64,000 bases of DNA from Epiperipatus broadwayi (GCA_028023455.1 JAQFVV010006470.1:524001-588000), one strand, 5' to 3'; counted from the first letter of the stretch, positions 41,436 through 56,270 are shown. Translations and numbers: made by a program. Notes: a model not told the origin generated them from the sequence alone.

Positions 41436-43099
41436 GTATATTTATAATTTATATACTACACAAACACACCAATATAAACGCAAATTAATAAATCATACAA
41501 ATTTTATTAATAAATTTAAATTATTAAAAAAATCTATTTACGATATACATATTCTGCAATTACATTCACATCCCATTATAGGCCTGAAATGTGAATGACT
41601 AGCGTATTTTTAATCCATTTTCACTATATAATCAGGCCGATTACAATTTTTTGCCTTTATCACTTTGTGTAAACTAGAAAATTGTCTAAAATAAAAAATT
41701 CCAATTTTTTCCAATTTCAATCGATCGTTTTGAAGACGGATTGAATGCCCGGATTTCTGTTGACATCATGCTTATAGTTTTTATGTAATTTAAAGGGGAA
41801 GATAAACTTTTCGACCTATCCTGTAAGACATGCGACTGGATAAATATGAACCCTATCAAGAACACAAACACTTGGTGAATAGATGGTACTATACTGAAAC
41901 TATATAGATTCTCACATTACTCTAACTGAGAATATAATTGAAAATATAGATCCAGGAGAAAGCTGACTGATAAAAAGCAAAACAATAGTGCAAATGTAGG
42001 AATGGAAAAGTCATAAAGAAATGGCTGCCCATTTCTTTAGGACTGTATGTGAGCCTCTGAAGAAGATAATGGTCTGGCTCAGTTAAGGGCAATAATGGAA
42101 TGTGAATTAGCTATTCACACACACATACATTTAACATATTAAATACTTATACTATAAACTTACACAATACAAAATTCAAAAACACGTAATCAGGCTGTTA
42201 ATGAAAAGTTTTAGATAATAGAAAAATAATAATTATTTCTAAGACAACAGCATTGATATGTAAAATACTTTGTTTACTTAAACGGTGATTAAGCCCATAC
42301 CTGGAAAAAGGTCAGCATATCAAGCTAGAAAAAACACCTTAAGGAAGAAGGGCCTCAATAGGTCAACACCTACTGACATCTCACACTACAAATAATATAA
42401 GGATACTTTAAACGCTATTTTGCTCATACTAAGTTTTCAGACAGATGTCCAAAATTTATACTATAAGTTAAATATTGTATCATATTCACATTTAATGAAT
42501 TAATATTTAAGCTTATTGTATTAAATATTTGTACTAAACTATGCTCTGATGGGATCTTATTGATTTATGATTTCAATGGGATTGCTAATTTTCAAGTCTC
42601 GAATCCACTTTGTTTGAAGAGTCTAAATATAGCAATTTTTAAATTCAATTAGCAAAAAACAGCAACTATATTTCACTTTTTCTTTTTCATTTAATAATTT
42701 TAAAAATTATCTTCATTTTCCACTTTATTTAAAACAATTTCCTTACAAATTTTAAATATATTTAAGACCAAACCTGCAAAAATTGAACATTACATGGTTA
42801 CCAATGTTGAAGGCTGTAATCTGTCTCATTTAGTGGTCCTATTTAGACGATAAACAGCTACATTTTACTTTCATATAATTTTGAAATGTAAATAATAATA
42901 AAAATAAATATTTACATTAAAAGGCAATAGGTTTGTAGTTACAATTATTATATTTATATAAATTTAATGCTATAATTCAAATATTTATCAATAAAAGCAA
43001 TAAGATTGAATCACATAATTTAATTATCCTAAATAGACACAATAAATATATGTAGCATTAAATATACTTAAAAGTTAATGAGAATCTTCACCATTGTTA
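41436..43099. other. AT-rich intronic DNA without a gene
   Basis: No supported gene or repeat family. Confidence 0.5.
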
Positions 43100-43464
43100 T
43101 TGTCATATCTGACCTTGTCTTTAGAAGTGGACTATTCCAGATCTTTTGCCTGATTGGCTAGCACCCGGTCACAATCCAATGGGGATAAATCCTTTGCTTG
43201 GGTTCGTGCACATAATCCGTGTTTCCAGTAAGATAGGGGATCTGCCATTAAATAGCCTTTTGGAGGCAAGGCAAAGAGCAATTACTTCTGTCAACCATGC
43301 TCTACAATAAACCCTCTGCTGTCAGCAAGAGTACTCTCTCTAATCATTGTGATGTCCATGCAGTAAGGCAAGTCCACACAGGTACTGGAAACTGCTACAT
43401 CTGCAACTGACTCGAGGCAGGCTGTCCAATGCAGTTGGATGAGTCTTATGAGAGCCATGAGGCA
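43100..43464. other. GC-richer unassigned segment left of PLE-E
   Basis: Composition contrasts with the intron around it. Short plus-strand readable blocks occur (for example VHTGTGNCYICN before a stop), but I recognise no family. Probably an old transposon fragment. Confidence 0.35.
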
Positions 43465-43490
43465 GGCTAATAAATTCTCAAAATTTTTAC

Positions 43491-43534
43491 TGCCAAGCGC
43501 TTTCGGGACAGTTTACAGTCCCATATTCATGGCA
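43491..43534 (-). ncRNA. Hammerhead-like motif, PLE-E left tail
   Basis: On minus: TGCC (stem I), ATGAATA (core with A3 and U8 in place of C3 and G8), T, stem II GGGAC/GTCCC with an eight-base loop, GAA, the palindrome AGCGCT (stem III), T17, GGCA closing stem I. All three helices are perfect. Confidence 0.55.
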
Positions 43535-43544
43535 AGTTATTCTG

Positions 43545-44121
43545 TTAATAACATAAACAATCTTTCAAAATAGTCAATGATACATTAATTGCAAGAAACT
43601 GCCCACCTACACGTGCCAAATTCATCATCGATTTTTTAAAATGGCTTGATTTAAATATAATTGCTGTTTTCAGAGATAAGTGGTTTAGTATGAACAACGG
43701 ATGGCCGATGGTCCTCCCACTTAGTGATATAATGGCAAGCATTGTACTTCACCATTACAAGAAGCTAATACTACCTGCACTCTTCATGTCAACCCCACAT
43801 ATGATATATACATGCTACATTAATGACATATTTGTTGCTGCTCCAGAAGACATCATCTCTAACCTTCACATTAGCCTCCATAATAATACCAAGCTTACTT
43901 TTACTACTACTTGGGAAAACCAAGACAAACATGTCAAATACCTTGACATATGTGTTAGCAAAAATATATATAAGCTGGACTACCAAATGGTAGTCAAACC
44001 TTTGGAAGTAAGAGGCTTGACAAACCCTAATTCTTACGTGTCACACTCACACAACTTGCAGCCCTCTCTTCATTCATGTTTAGGAACCATAACTTGTGCA
44101 AATATGAGGCAGATAAAATAA
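43545..44121 (+). pseudogene. PLE-E reverse transcriptase, C-terminal part
   Basis: The usable frame reads NGWPMVLPLSDIMASIVLHH (motif B region) and TCYINDIFVAAPEDII. The latter is motif C with asparagine where the first catalytic aspartate is expected (YVDD or YIDD in the other families here). KYLDICVSKNIYKLDYQM follows. Motif A is missing. The lost aspartate and the truncation indicate a dead copy. Confidence 0.82.
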
Positions 44122-44700
44122 AAAATCTCATCAATTATATAACTGATTTAAGGAAAATAGGACATACTTATTCATCCATCAACAGAAAAGTCAATAAATT
44201 TTTCTATAAAATAAACCACAACCACAAGAAAGAAAACAAACCAAGAATTTTAATCCCATACGTTCACTCTACAGCTAAAAGCCTTATCAATAAACTATCA
44301 TGTCACTTTGAAGTCACATTCCATTCACCTCCCAACACCTATAGAATGATAAGTAATACCAAAGACAGGATCAAACCTGAACTCACCCCTCAAGTTGTGT
44401 ACAAAATTACCTGCCCCCAAAAAAATTGTATGGCAACATATTATGGAGAGACCAAAACTAACATTGCCACCAGAGTAGCTCAACACTGATACCTTTACAA
44501 CAAAAGAAAAACAAAATATGAAGGTAATTCAAATTTTTTCAAACATGAGAGAAACTCTGGACATGCTTTTCTACCTACCACAGCCAGTGTCGTTTGCTCT
44601 GAAACAAACAACACCAAACAATAAATTAGGGAAGTTTACTTCATTGTGGCTGACCCATCGGCAATCAACAGAAAAGAGGCCTGCTATTTCCTATCTTGTA
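44076..44700 (+). pseudogene. PLE-E C-terminal linker and GIY-YIG part
   Basis: Continues the PLE-E protein in another frame: FRNHNLCKYEADKIKNLIN, RILIPYVHSTAKSLINKL, then QVVYKITCPQKNC and ATYYGETKTNIATRVAQH, the GIY-YIG core with YYG in place of YIG. A stop follows at about 44488. The second half (FFKHERNSGHAF) is readable to about 44700 in the shifted frame. Confidence 0.8.
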
Positions 44701-44772
44701 AATGGTCCACATAACATCTGCACATAAGTTTGCATAAAATTTGCATAGTTTACAGTTATTAACAGAATAACT

Positions 44773-44816
44773 TGCCATGAATATGGGACTGTAGACTGTC
44801 CCGAGAGCACTTGGCA
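44773..44816 (+). ncRNA. Hammerhead-like motif, PLE-E right tail
   Basis: Same as 43491-43534 but with GAG for GAA and AGCACT for AGCGCT. Core ATGAATA and stems I and II are intact. Confidence 0.45.
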
Positions 44817-44864
44817 GTAAAGAATTTGAGAATTTATTAATAGCTTCATTACCTGTGTGCAGAG

Positions 44865-44914
<50 letters not shown>
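44865..44914. repeat. (CA)n(TA)n microsatellite
   Basis: About twelve CA units, then about thirteen TA units, directly after the PLE-E tail. Confidence 0.97.
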
Positions 44915-44915
<1 letters not shown>

Positions 44916-45062
44916 GTGTTTAGTATCCAATCATACCATTATTGTGGATATTCCATAATATATAGGTATTAATTAATTAAGTCCTCTTTTAAAAGTTTTG
45001 TACATGTGTTGTTCCAAAAGTTGCATTAATACTGGCCTCCTCATTTATATATATATATATAT

Positions 45063-45105
45063 TGTAACCAGTTGGGTTACATGGTACACCCATAATAATA
45101 TAGTG

Positions 45106-45161
<56 letters not shown>

Positions 45162-45362
45162 AAATCACAAAGGAAAATTATAAATAAACACAGACATAAA
45201 TTTTTGTAGATATTTTTCTAATATTTCCTAAAATAAAATAATAATAAGTAAAGTGTTAAAAAATAACTCTGATTTAAAATAAAAATTGTTTTATAAATTA
45301 AACTTTTAAAAGGTCTGAATAAATATAAATATTGTATTATTATAATTATTATTATTATTATT

Positions 45363-45446
<84 letters not shown>

Positions 45447-46040
45447 TTTCTGATTTTGAAATGTAAAAACACCATACATTTTTTGGGAATTTTTTAATTA
45501 TTTAAACAACATTTTTATCTATTAGAAATCCCCTAAGTAAAAACATGTATATAGATTCCAAGGGATTAGATAATTAAAAATAAAATTCTGTTTTAATCAA
45601 GGTGTTGTTTTAACACATCAGATGATTTTATAAAAAGAGCTGATAAAAAATATCAGTAGGTCTGGATAATAATTTTTGTAAGAACGGTCAGCTTAAAATT
45701 GGTTTCAATATTTTACTGCAACTTGATAAAGTGCAGCAGTTGGTTTTAGCTGACCAGACAATTTTCAGAATAGCTACCATAAACTGATGTAGTTGAAGGC
45801 AAGATAATAGTCTGTTTTGCTTAGCAGGAGTTTAAATTCACATGGAGAAAATGACCCACTTCTTTGTGCTGTAATTCATAGCCTTAAACATGGAAATGAC
45901 AGCTGCTTGCCTGGAACAGTTCTACACAGATGGGAGACTAACTACAGATCAACATTTTACCTGGATTATATTTCTCCTGATTATGATTGGCACTAAAAAC
46001 CAATCTGACCAAGAAAAATCTTCCAGCTTTCTGAAGAATT
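45063..46040 (-). repeat. 2.65 kb repeat family, partial inverted copy
   Basis: Reverse complement of the right third of units A and B: it begins TGTAACCAGTTGG at the TA tract, passes the (ATT)n/(ATC)n block, then AAGGTGTTGTTTTAACACATC, AAAAAGAGCTGATAAAAAAT and GTAGTTGAAGGCAAGATAAT, and stops about 46040. Confidence 0.78.
45346..45447. repeat. (ATT)n(ATC)n(ATT)n microsatellite
   Basis: Compound trinucleotide run at the site of the (TAA)n of unit B. Confidence 0.97.
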
Positions 46041-46258
46041 AATCATTGTTTCATTTACTCAATTAGTATATTTTGATTAATAAATTATGCTTGCTCTGAT
46101 TAGATGATATTCAACGATTCCTATAATGTGAAAGATCATGATCTTTAAATATGTCATACTTATGAAATTTTTATAGTAAAAGGTTGCATTATATAATTTC
46201 CAATTAGAGTCTTTTTGTGTCTCTACTTTATGATGCCAGTGGAGAGAAATAAATTATA

Positions 46259-46575
46259 TCGGTATCATTTTAATAACAAAGACTCTTTAATTCTTCTTTT
46301 GATTTCATTTTTCTCAAAGAAGACAATCTTAGCTTCATCAAAATCAATAGTGTGGCCTGTATCTTTTTCATGTATATCCAAAGCAGAACTAAGATATCTA
46401 TTTGTAACTCTACTTTTATGGACCTTTATTCTTTCATTCAAACTCAAACTACTCTGACCTATGTAAACCTTCTTACAAAATAAACAAGGAATAAAATATA
46501 CTACACCAGGAATAGTCTTTCTATCAAAAACTTCTTTTGTATTATTTAATAAATTATTTAATGTAACACCCTAAA
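46259..46575 (-). pseudogene. PLE-B GIY-YIG fragment
   Basis: Read on minus from 46575: RKTIPGVVYFIPCLFCKKVY and IGQSSLSLNERIKVHKSRV (GIY-YIG core), then HEKDTGHTIDFDEAKIVFF and EIKRRIKESLLLK. Same family as 12863-13611, with more of the N-terminal half of the nuclease. Single copy, not folded back; no tail found. Confidence 0.82.
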
Positions 46576-47915
46576 CCCAGCAATTTTCATATTTCCAAAC
46601 AATTTACTATTTCTTAATTGTTGCTTATAAATACTTCTTTCATCCCCATTTGCATTCTAGATGACCACGATACCCTTTAATCCCCAACTGAGCTAAGCTG
46701 TAAATTACTGATGCAATAAGAGTCTTATCAATAAGTATAAATGCAATCTTAATTATAAATTTATTCTATCATGTATAGGATTGGTGCCTGGGCATTTTTG
46801 TGTCAGTATTTTTGACAAGTACTTGATTAATTAATTATCAAACATTTTTGTTTTTAAAATTTAAACTATAGAGTCATGCTTTTTCTTGTATTTTATAAAT
46901 CCAGTTAACATTATTCTGTTTCTTTGTTTCATTTAAAAATCATACATATAGGCACATATTTAAATCAGGGAATGTATACTTTAAATTAATTTTTATGACA
47001 GCATATAAAATTTTTGCATGTATTTATTAGTGCTTATTTGAAAGTCAATATTCATAAAAATCAGTGTAAGTAATTATAATTATTTCTTAACATTTCAGTC
47101 ATAAATACAGTTTTAATTTTATATTTTCTTGATTATTTCAAATATTATTTGAAATCCTTACCTCAAAATTTATCTGTGGTAAGCCTACATTACTGGTAAA
47201 TCTTGCTTAAAAAGGGTTTATTTTAAGATTAAATGATATATCTAACTTCTGTCAATGTTCATTTATGCAAGACTTTGAAGTTCCTTCATAACGCAGAAGA
47301 GGAGAAGGCTATTTTTATTAGCCAGACATGTTAGGTTAAATGGATAGAGGTGCTGCTTCTTTATTGTACAACTTGTTGCTCACTTTTAGTTTTTTTTGCT
47401 GTGCAACTAGTGGATTCTGACTGCTCTTTGCACTGTAACAGCTAGGTACTATTGCAGAGATTTACTACATCATGGTGTTAACTATTAATTTACAGCCAGT
47501 CCAATTCTTAACCGTTCTTGTAATCCATGTTAACCTAAGTAACTGCTTTGCTGCTCCTTTTATACTCTCCTGCTACATTTATTACCAATTCTTCAGATTT
47601 ATCTCACCTTATATCAGGCTAATCTTATTGGTGATCACAATTTTTATTATGGGCTATGTGTTCATTCTAGTTGGTCAGTGGGAAGTTCATTTTGAGTGGA
47701 AGTAGATTTTCTAAATAGAAGTTAATCTGTTACCTGCCTACATGTTTTTCAAAATCTACTGACTTTCATTGTCTGTAGCAAGTACTACAACCTCACTATT
47801 CTGTAATTCAAAAACACTTACCTCTAAAAAATATATTACTTTAAATTGCAAGTTATTCAAATGTTCAGAGATTCATTTAGTTTTTGATTTGAGGACTATG
47901 GAATTTAATAGTAAC

Positions 47916-47918
<3 letters not shown>

Positions 47919-47971
<53 letters not shown>
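47919..47971. repeat. (TA)n microsatellite
   Basis: About 26 TA units. Confidence 0.97.
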
Positions 47972-47975
<4 letters not shown>

Positions 47976-48719
47976 CTAATTGTAGATTTTAAAATATTGA
48001 TTTTTCTTTTTATTGTCAGTTTTATTTTAATTTCGAACCACTTTAAATTGGGAGAGGGGATCTTCAAAATATATATACATGAAGCAATGTGTATATTTCA
48101 TTACCCCCTTCCCACTAATTTTTGAGATGAAAGTTCCTGGAAATACAATTTAATTCTGCACAGTATAAATTCCATTACCCATTATTGGGTCTCTACTGGG
48201 GAGAGATAGGCTTATGAAACAGGTAACATGAGATGGGAAAAATCAATACACTGACTAAAGCTCCAATTTCAGGATAAGCAGATGTTTAATCATGGACTAC
48301 CAGTAAACAATGTCCCATGACATTGTGAGAATCTAACTAATTTTTAAGCACTGCCTCTCCTGTATCTAGAGAGATCATTCACTATATATCATAGTCTGGG
48401 AATATATGTGACAAACCCAGCCCTGCTCATTACCTGGTTGGATTTAGTGGCATATCCATAGACCCCAGGTCTATTAACCATGCTGAACTACACTTGGTCA
48501 TCATAATATAGGTCTGGATAGTGCCGGACATATATTTCCGAGCATTAAGAACACAATGCATTCAGGCCATCTCACTCAACCTTCCACCCACTACAACATA
48601 AAAAACACAAAGTTATGCATCACTACATCCCACTCACAAACTTTTTTAATCAGCATCCTTAGTTTTATTGATAAGGATTGATAGCTGCATCTTGACTTGG
48701 AAGACTGAGGATCATGATC

Positions 48720-48850
48720 AGTTCTCCAATAATACTTTTTTTCCGATATGTGATGATGTGCTTCTGCATTGTCTCTTCTTTGAGGATCCGTTCTCCAATA
48801 ATACTTTTTTCCGATATGTGATAATGTGCTTCTGCATTGTCTCTTCTTTG
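48720..48850. repeat. Tandem duplication, about 65 bases
   Basis: Two copies of a block starting TTCTCCAATAATACTTTTTT and ending TGTCTCTTCTTTGA, nearly identical, so a recent slippage or duplication. In frame on minus (65-66 bases), giving a repeated KKSIIGE peptide. Confidence 0.85.
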
Positions 48851-51800
48851 AGAGTTTCTCAGGCCAGACTTCATCATGCTGTTTTCACTACCTGATTTCT
48901 TTTCTTACCATTTTTGGAACTCATTGTTACTGTTTGATCTTCTAATTCCTCGGGTCTGGTAGGGACCGTGAATACTGCATGAGGTTTTTCTCCTCTCCCA
49001 TGGTGGTTATTTAACTAGAGATTCATTTGAAAATGGTTCTTTCACCATATCAACCATTTTTTTCTATTTTGTAAATATTTGTAAAAGTTTATTCTTTCTT
49101 ATTTTTTTTTACATTTACAAATCTAAGGTAATCAGATTTTCCAGATTTCTTTTAGGTTTTTTTTGTGCAGCAGCAAGTTTATTTTTAATAACTGTCTTTA
49201 TAACTTACTTTGCAGTACTCAATCCCTGATTTTAATTGATTGAACTATTGCTCACATATTTTTTATGTATCTGAGAACTAACATGCCCTTTTTTCTAGAT
49301 TTTCAGATTTTTTTCTACATTTGTTACTGTTTCATATTAGCCAATTTTTCTGAAATATTTTCTTCTATTGTGGACAGTTTCCTAGTTATATCAGAATCAA
49401 GCTTTTAATTATCTTCATTTTCATGATTTATCTCTTCTTGAAGATCAGAAGATTTTAATTCTGTTTTTTTTTTTTTTATATATATTCATTCTCATCAGTT
49501 TTCATTATTACTGTCGATAGGGTTGGAATGCTTTCAGGAAATTCATCAGCAGCTTTGTTATTTTATTTTTTCTTCCTCTACTTCTATAATTCTTAATATT
49601 TGGTAGTAATCCATTTCATAATTTGATTAACCTATTCATTTTGACTTTCAGTAAGTCTATGATTTCCTTTTCCTGTATTCCATTTTTTCATTTACACTTT
49701 GACCTGTTGTATTATATGTAGTTATCCTCTTCTCTTTGTTCACCCTTTCCTTTTTTGTTTCTTCTCTTTGTTTATGGTGTTTTTCTTCATCTGTTTTTTA
49801 TTTTATTCTTATCTTTGGTTATGGTCTTCTTCTCCTTGCTCACTTATTTTTTTTCCTTCATAATTCTAAGAGATGGACTAACATTGGTGCCTCTTCTATT
49901 TGTAAGTATTTTCTATTTGTTGTTGACCATCTTTTTGTTTTGTTCTTCACCAGAAAGGATGTTCTCAGCTTCTGTGATCATCATTTTTTTCCTCACTCTG
50001 GTTAAATACTTATATATTTTTTTCTAATATTTTACTCTTTGATACTTTATTATTGTTTTATAAGTTTGGTAAGCTTCTCTCTCCCTCCACAACATGATTT
50101 CATTCCAATTTCTTTGTCATGTCTCTTTTATTATTTATATACCATTCATTTTACATGCCACACTATGTGCACTGTTCACTTCTAACAGAATGATAATCTG
50201 ATTTTGCCTTCCATGGTTCTTCATTTATTTTCTTCAGATTTTTATGATTTTGGGGAAGATAGCTAGATAAGGATTTAGGTCTAGGGTGACAAATGTAACC
50301 AGACTAGATCTTTCTTACCCTTCCTTGGTCAACATTATTTCCAAATGAACATATTGCAGGAAGGAAATATAAGATATTTTATTACCCAGTGTTTACATCA
50401 CTCCCTCACAACAAACATATTTTTCATCGTCATATGGTATAGCTTTAAAGAGATTGGAACATTTAGATATGTATATGTTTGGTTTCCCAATTGGTGCCAC
50501 TAGATTTCCAGCTTACATCAACATTACTCACCTAGATCTGTTTATGAATGTTATCTGTTAAAATACAAGATAAAAACATAATATTGATCTCAAAATTATA
50601 TCATAACAAATAAATACAATGTATTTTATTGATGAATGTTTATGAAGATAATTTATTTATGAAAACTTTTAAAAATCGTCTTGAAATGAATTTAGATCTT
50701 TGTTGATTTCCTTTGTATTGTGTTTTGGAAGTTATTTTAGAATGTTGTTGGTTTATTTTACAATGTTGAATGAATTATTCAGTGTGGAAGAGATAGGTTC
50801 GTGTTAAGGAAAGAAATAACATTCTTATGAAATCCTAGGTGTTAGGTATGTGTTGATAACTATTATTTGTGTATTATATTTACATATAACATAGGGCTGT
50901 ATATATCTTTTTCATGGACAATTGTATTTTCTTATCATCATTAAGTGCTACAATAGAGCCCTAACTTGAATCTTTGGTGCCCAATCAATACAGATCTACT
51001 ATTATGATTTCTACTGTACCCATGAAGATATTATTTTATTCTTTTGATAATATTCTTGTTATTATTCCATACCCTACACATTTAGCACTATCTATTACTA
51101 CACGAATCATCATAGAAGATAGTCTGTAAGTTGGGAAAGAAAAGACTAAACCATTTGAAATAAATAATTTTATGAGAAGGCAAGATATATTATATAGAAA
51201 TTTCTTTTGCAAATAAAGGTGAAATTTTTGATGATTGTCATAGTTCATGATATAAGAGAGGAATAATTAATGCTCATATAAATATTAAGTTCACTTGGCT
51301 TAAACAAATGCTTATTCAAATGGAATAAAAGTGACAATATGGAAAATGATTTTGGAAATGATATGATGAATGCAAGAGTATAAAAACAAAAAAATAATAC
51401 AAATATCAAGCAATATAACTTATGTATAGTTCTTTAAATTTTTTATAGATAATTCAAACACATGTAAGTTATAAAAAATATCAATTTACCTCTTGTATAT
51501 TTTTGCATGATAATTATTATTATTTTTATTTTTGCTTAAGTGAAAATATTCATATCTTGTTATTTACAGTTCACTGATATGCAAATAACAGTACAATACT
51601 TTGCCAAACTGCAAAGAGAGTTTATTTTTAATATTATTTTCTCTTAAAATTTTATTTGTACTTTAAGAAATATATTTAAAATATAAACTTGCATTGATGT
51701 GTTTACATCATAAGAAACTTATTCTATAGAAGAATAACTATAATAGTAATAGTATTATTTTTTTAGAAATTGGGAAAGTTATACTAACTGTTTCTAATAC

Positions 51801-51959
51801 ATGTAATAAAAGACTCTTTTACTGAATGGATATTACATTTTATCATTATTTTTATAAGTTTCATTTTATTTTATTTTCAAATGGCCATACTGAAAACTAT
51901 TCTCATTTTATTTCTTGCATTTATGTGTAAGATTTATTGCATTGTTTTTTTCATGTGTG

Positions 51960-52080
51960 ATAGCATTTGCTGGGAGACAAACCTGCAACAACCATCTGGA
52001 ACCAACTGCTTGCTTGCTAGGCAGGTGCACATACCTCTTGGCTAACAAAGCACAAACCTCTTGGCTAACAAAGCTTGACT
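51960..52080 (-). repeat. SINE-like, tRNA-related head with a 22-base duplication
   Basis: On minus: AGCAAGCAGTTGG resembles an A box and GGTTTGTCTCCC resembles a B box about 30 bases downstream. The flank CCTCTTGGCTAACAAAGC occurs twice in tandem (about 52035-52076). GC-richer than its surroundings. Confidence 0.35.
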
Positions 52081-52367
52081 TATTGTTTTTTTATGTAAAA
52101 TAATGATAATATTTATTTTACTTATCTAAATATTTTTTATATTATGTTAAAAGTTTGTTGTTAATTTGTAAATAAATTTGTGACCTTTTTGAAATTTATC
52201 ATAATCAATTTGTGATTTATTTGTTTTTTCATTCTACAAGTATAATCCACAGAAATTAAAAATTTGAAATATATTATTTATTTGACACATCATCCATTAT
52301 GAGTACTTAGATATTATTTATATTATATTTGATTAAGTAATCAAGTACATCAACATCATCATCATCA

Positions 52368-52744
<377 letters not shown>

Positions 52745-52754
52745 TTATTTTCAG

Positions 52755-52921
52755 ATAATCCATTTCTTTGTAATCGAAATTTGATTCACTTTGTGTCTGA
52801 AATGCAAGCCTACCCAGATAAATATTTTAACAAGTGGTTTACAAGGTGTAAAAATCCTCCTGCATTAGAATGGCTCACTCTATTGAAATTAAACACTACA
52901 AGATTGCTTGGAATCAATTAA
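52755..52921 (+). CDS. Secreted LRR protein, exon 2 (LRR C-cap) and stop
   Basis: Completes codon 189 and encodes residues 190-243 of the protein begun at 24573. The splice gives ...VDIH|DNPFLCNRNLIHFV, the expected passage from the last LRR into an LRR C-terminal cap. Cys194 and Cys220 (FTRCKNPPALEWL) are cap cysteines; the usual first CXC pair is reduced to one cysteine (CNR in place of CNC). TAA at 52919-52921. Total 243 residues. The acceptor TTTTATTTTCAG precedes it and a poly(A) signal follows at 52994. Without exon 1 this piece has no start codon, so the two belong together. Confidence 0.8.
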
Positions 52922-52993
52922 TCAAGTATTTCTTTATAAAAAAGGAAACTATGACAAAAATGTTAAATAATTTCCTGTTATCTAATTTACTAC

Positions 52994-52999
52994 AATAAA
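52994..52999 (+). promoter_or_regulatory. Poly(A) signal of the LRR gene
   Basis: AATAAA 73 bases after the stop, followed directly by a GT-rich stretch (GTGTGTTTTT), as expected for a cleavage and polyadenylation site. Confidence 0.7.
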
Positions 53000-54002
<1,003 letters not shown>

Positions 54003-54013
54003 TTTCAATTTTT

Positions 54014-54557
54014 TTTCAATTCAATTCAATTTATTAGTAAACAACAGCTTACAAAGCCAAGAAAACGTTTACAATGATTAAAATTAAAATTTACATAATG
54101 TTTGATTAAATGAATCTAATATATACTTTTTAAATATTTTAAAATCTGATGTAAATTCTACATCACTAAACATATTATATTCATTTTGTAATCTATATAC
54201 AGTTGCATTCTTTACACATGTATGTCTAATTAATGGTAAATGAAAAAGTTTGTGATTTCTGCTATCGAAAGTTGGTATTTTATATAGCACATTTGTTACT
54301 GAATTATCAAAAGTTATTGGGCCATTTATCATTTTATATAAAAAAAACACACATCAGATAATATTCTCTTAACATGCAATTCATTATTATTACAAAATGA
54401 AGTTTTATACACATATTTACAATATTTATCATAAACCTTTTGTATTTTTTCATATTTGTTTCATTTATAGAATTCCATATAATAGATCCATAGTATAAAA
54501 TTGGCAATATCAAACTATTAAATATTAATTTATTAGTCCAGAAATCAAAAACATTTT
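54014..54557 (-). mobile_element. Non-LTR retrotransposon 3' end (Jockey/CR1-like)
   Basis: On minus it encodes the end of a LINE reverse transcriptase: NKLIFNSLILPILYYGSIIW, then CVFFLYKMINGPITFDNSV, VPTF-like IPTFDSRNHKLFHLPLIRHT and NMFSDVEF, in at least two frames. The tail ends with AATAAATTGAATTGAATTGA (54014-54035), a poly(A) signal running into a 5-base repeat, as in several LINE clades. Strongly 5'-truncated and joined to (TAA)n at 54558. Confidence 0.75.
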
Positions 54558-55257
<700 letters not shown>

Positions 55258-56270
55258 TTGGAATTAAAAAGGAAATTGGAAGAAATCAATACCAACTTCA
55301 AAAACAGGATTTCAAAGAAACTGTTTAACACCTTTAAGAAATTCTTCTTGCCAAATTCAACTGTGCTAAAGGCTACATACAAAAACCTCACTCTTTATAT
55401 ATTCCCTAGAGAATTATTATATGAAGTACTAACAGAAAATTTATCATAGGAAACAATCTCAAGCATAAGATAACACCCCACCTTGCAATATCTAGAGATA
55501 ACAATCTTCAACAAATGTCAGACAGCTAGGTTCCAATCCCAGATCAAGATTCTCAGAACTATACCCTGATAAATGTCAACAAAAATTTGCAACATATATA
55601 ATTGGCATCATCAAAAATACATACTTTGGATATCACACCCAAGTTTTCAAAAATTTAATACAACCATGTGGTAAAGCGATTTACTTAAAGCCAATATACC
55701 TAAAAGTTACTCCCAGCCCAGTATACAACATTCGTTTTCATTTTAAAATTAAATTAAATGATACAATAATCCCAGAAAATATTCCAATGCAGATCATTCA
55801 CCAAGATGCAATAGTAAACCTTCACATAAGAGATCTAAGGCTACAAGGTTTTTAATGTGGAGATCATGGCCATCTGGAAATCAATTGTGAGCCTAGGTAA
55901 AACAAGGAAAACCAGGCAAATACAAGCCAAACTCAAGTAACAAAAATCTCAAAGCAGGCAATAAAACCATCTGATGATGAAGAAAATAGGAACATATAAG
56001 CCAGTGAACCAGCAGTTATTCCAACACAATATGGACAAAGATACAACTGCAAGTGAAGAAATTCTAGACCTATCAATTAAGGGAATAAATGGAGATCAGA
56101 CACCACACAAAAAGATAAAAGAAATTACAATAGTATATCCATCCCCAAAAATAGATCAAATAAGTGAGAATGTTAATGGTAGAGACACAAATGAAAAAAC
56201 AAAGACCTCACTAATACTTACAATGCACTTAAGCAATATCAACCACCCCATGTACCAGCAATAAAAAAAA
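55258..56270 (+). pseudogene. Retroelement gag/ORF1-like remnant with damaged zinc knuckle
   Basis: A series of broken plus-strand frames. 55258-55449 reads ELKRKLEEINTNFKNRISKK (coiled-coil-like). Then blocks KPIYLKVTPSPVYNIRFHFK and QDAIVNLHIRDLRLQGF are followed by stop-CGDHGHLEINC at about 55855-55890. The last is a CCHC zinc knuckle (C-X2-C-X4-H-X4-C) whose first cysteine is lost to the stop region. 55974-56264 gives a K/S/T-rich C-terminus. Fits ORF1 of a LINE or a gag; no RT found next to it. Confidence 0.5.

Larger units (their letters stand above)
43465..44850 (+). mobile_element. Penelope-like element family E with inverted tail at the 5' side
   Basis: A 5'-truncated plus-strand PLE (RT from before motif B, then GIY-YIG) ends in a tail at 44752-44850. 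An inverted copy of that tail forms the left border (43465-43548), so the element has terminal inverted repeats of about 85 bases, a known PLE arrangement. A (CA)n(TA)n tract follows. Both tails hold a hammerhead-like motif. Confidence 0.85.
46576..52367. other. Intronic DNA without a supported gene
   Basis: Contains a weak match to the 2.65 kb repeat at about 46810-46900, (TA)n at 47919-47971, a tandem duplication at 48720-48850 and a strongly T-rich region (48900-50100) whose minus strand would read lysine-rich, perhaps an ancient retroelement ORF1. A SINE-like piece lies at 51960-52080. None is firmly assigned. Confidence 0.45.

Noticed and set aside
45600-45660. CAGATGA/CTGATAA sequences as ribozyme cores
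   Set aside because: Isolated matches without GAAA, stem I or stem III in the right places; part of the 2.65 kb repeat.
49736-50027. Hydrophobic plus-strand ORFs of about 90 residues
   Set aside because: The DNA is T-rich, which makes F/L/S/V-rich frames trivially; no start context or homologous motif. The minus strand is a more likely old coding strand, also unproven.
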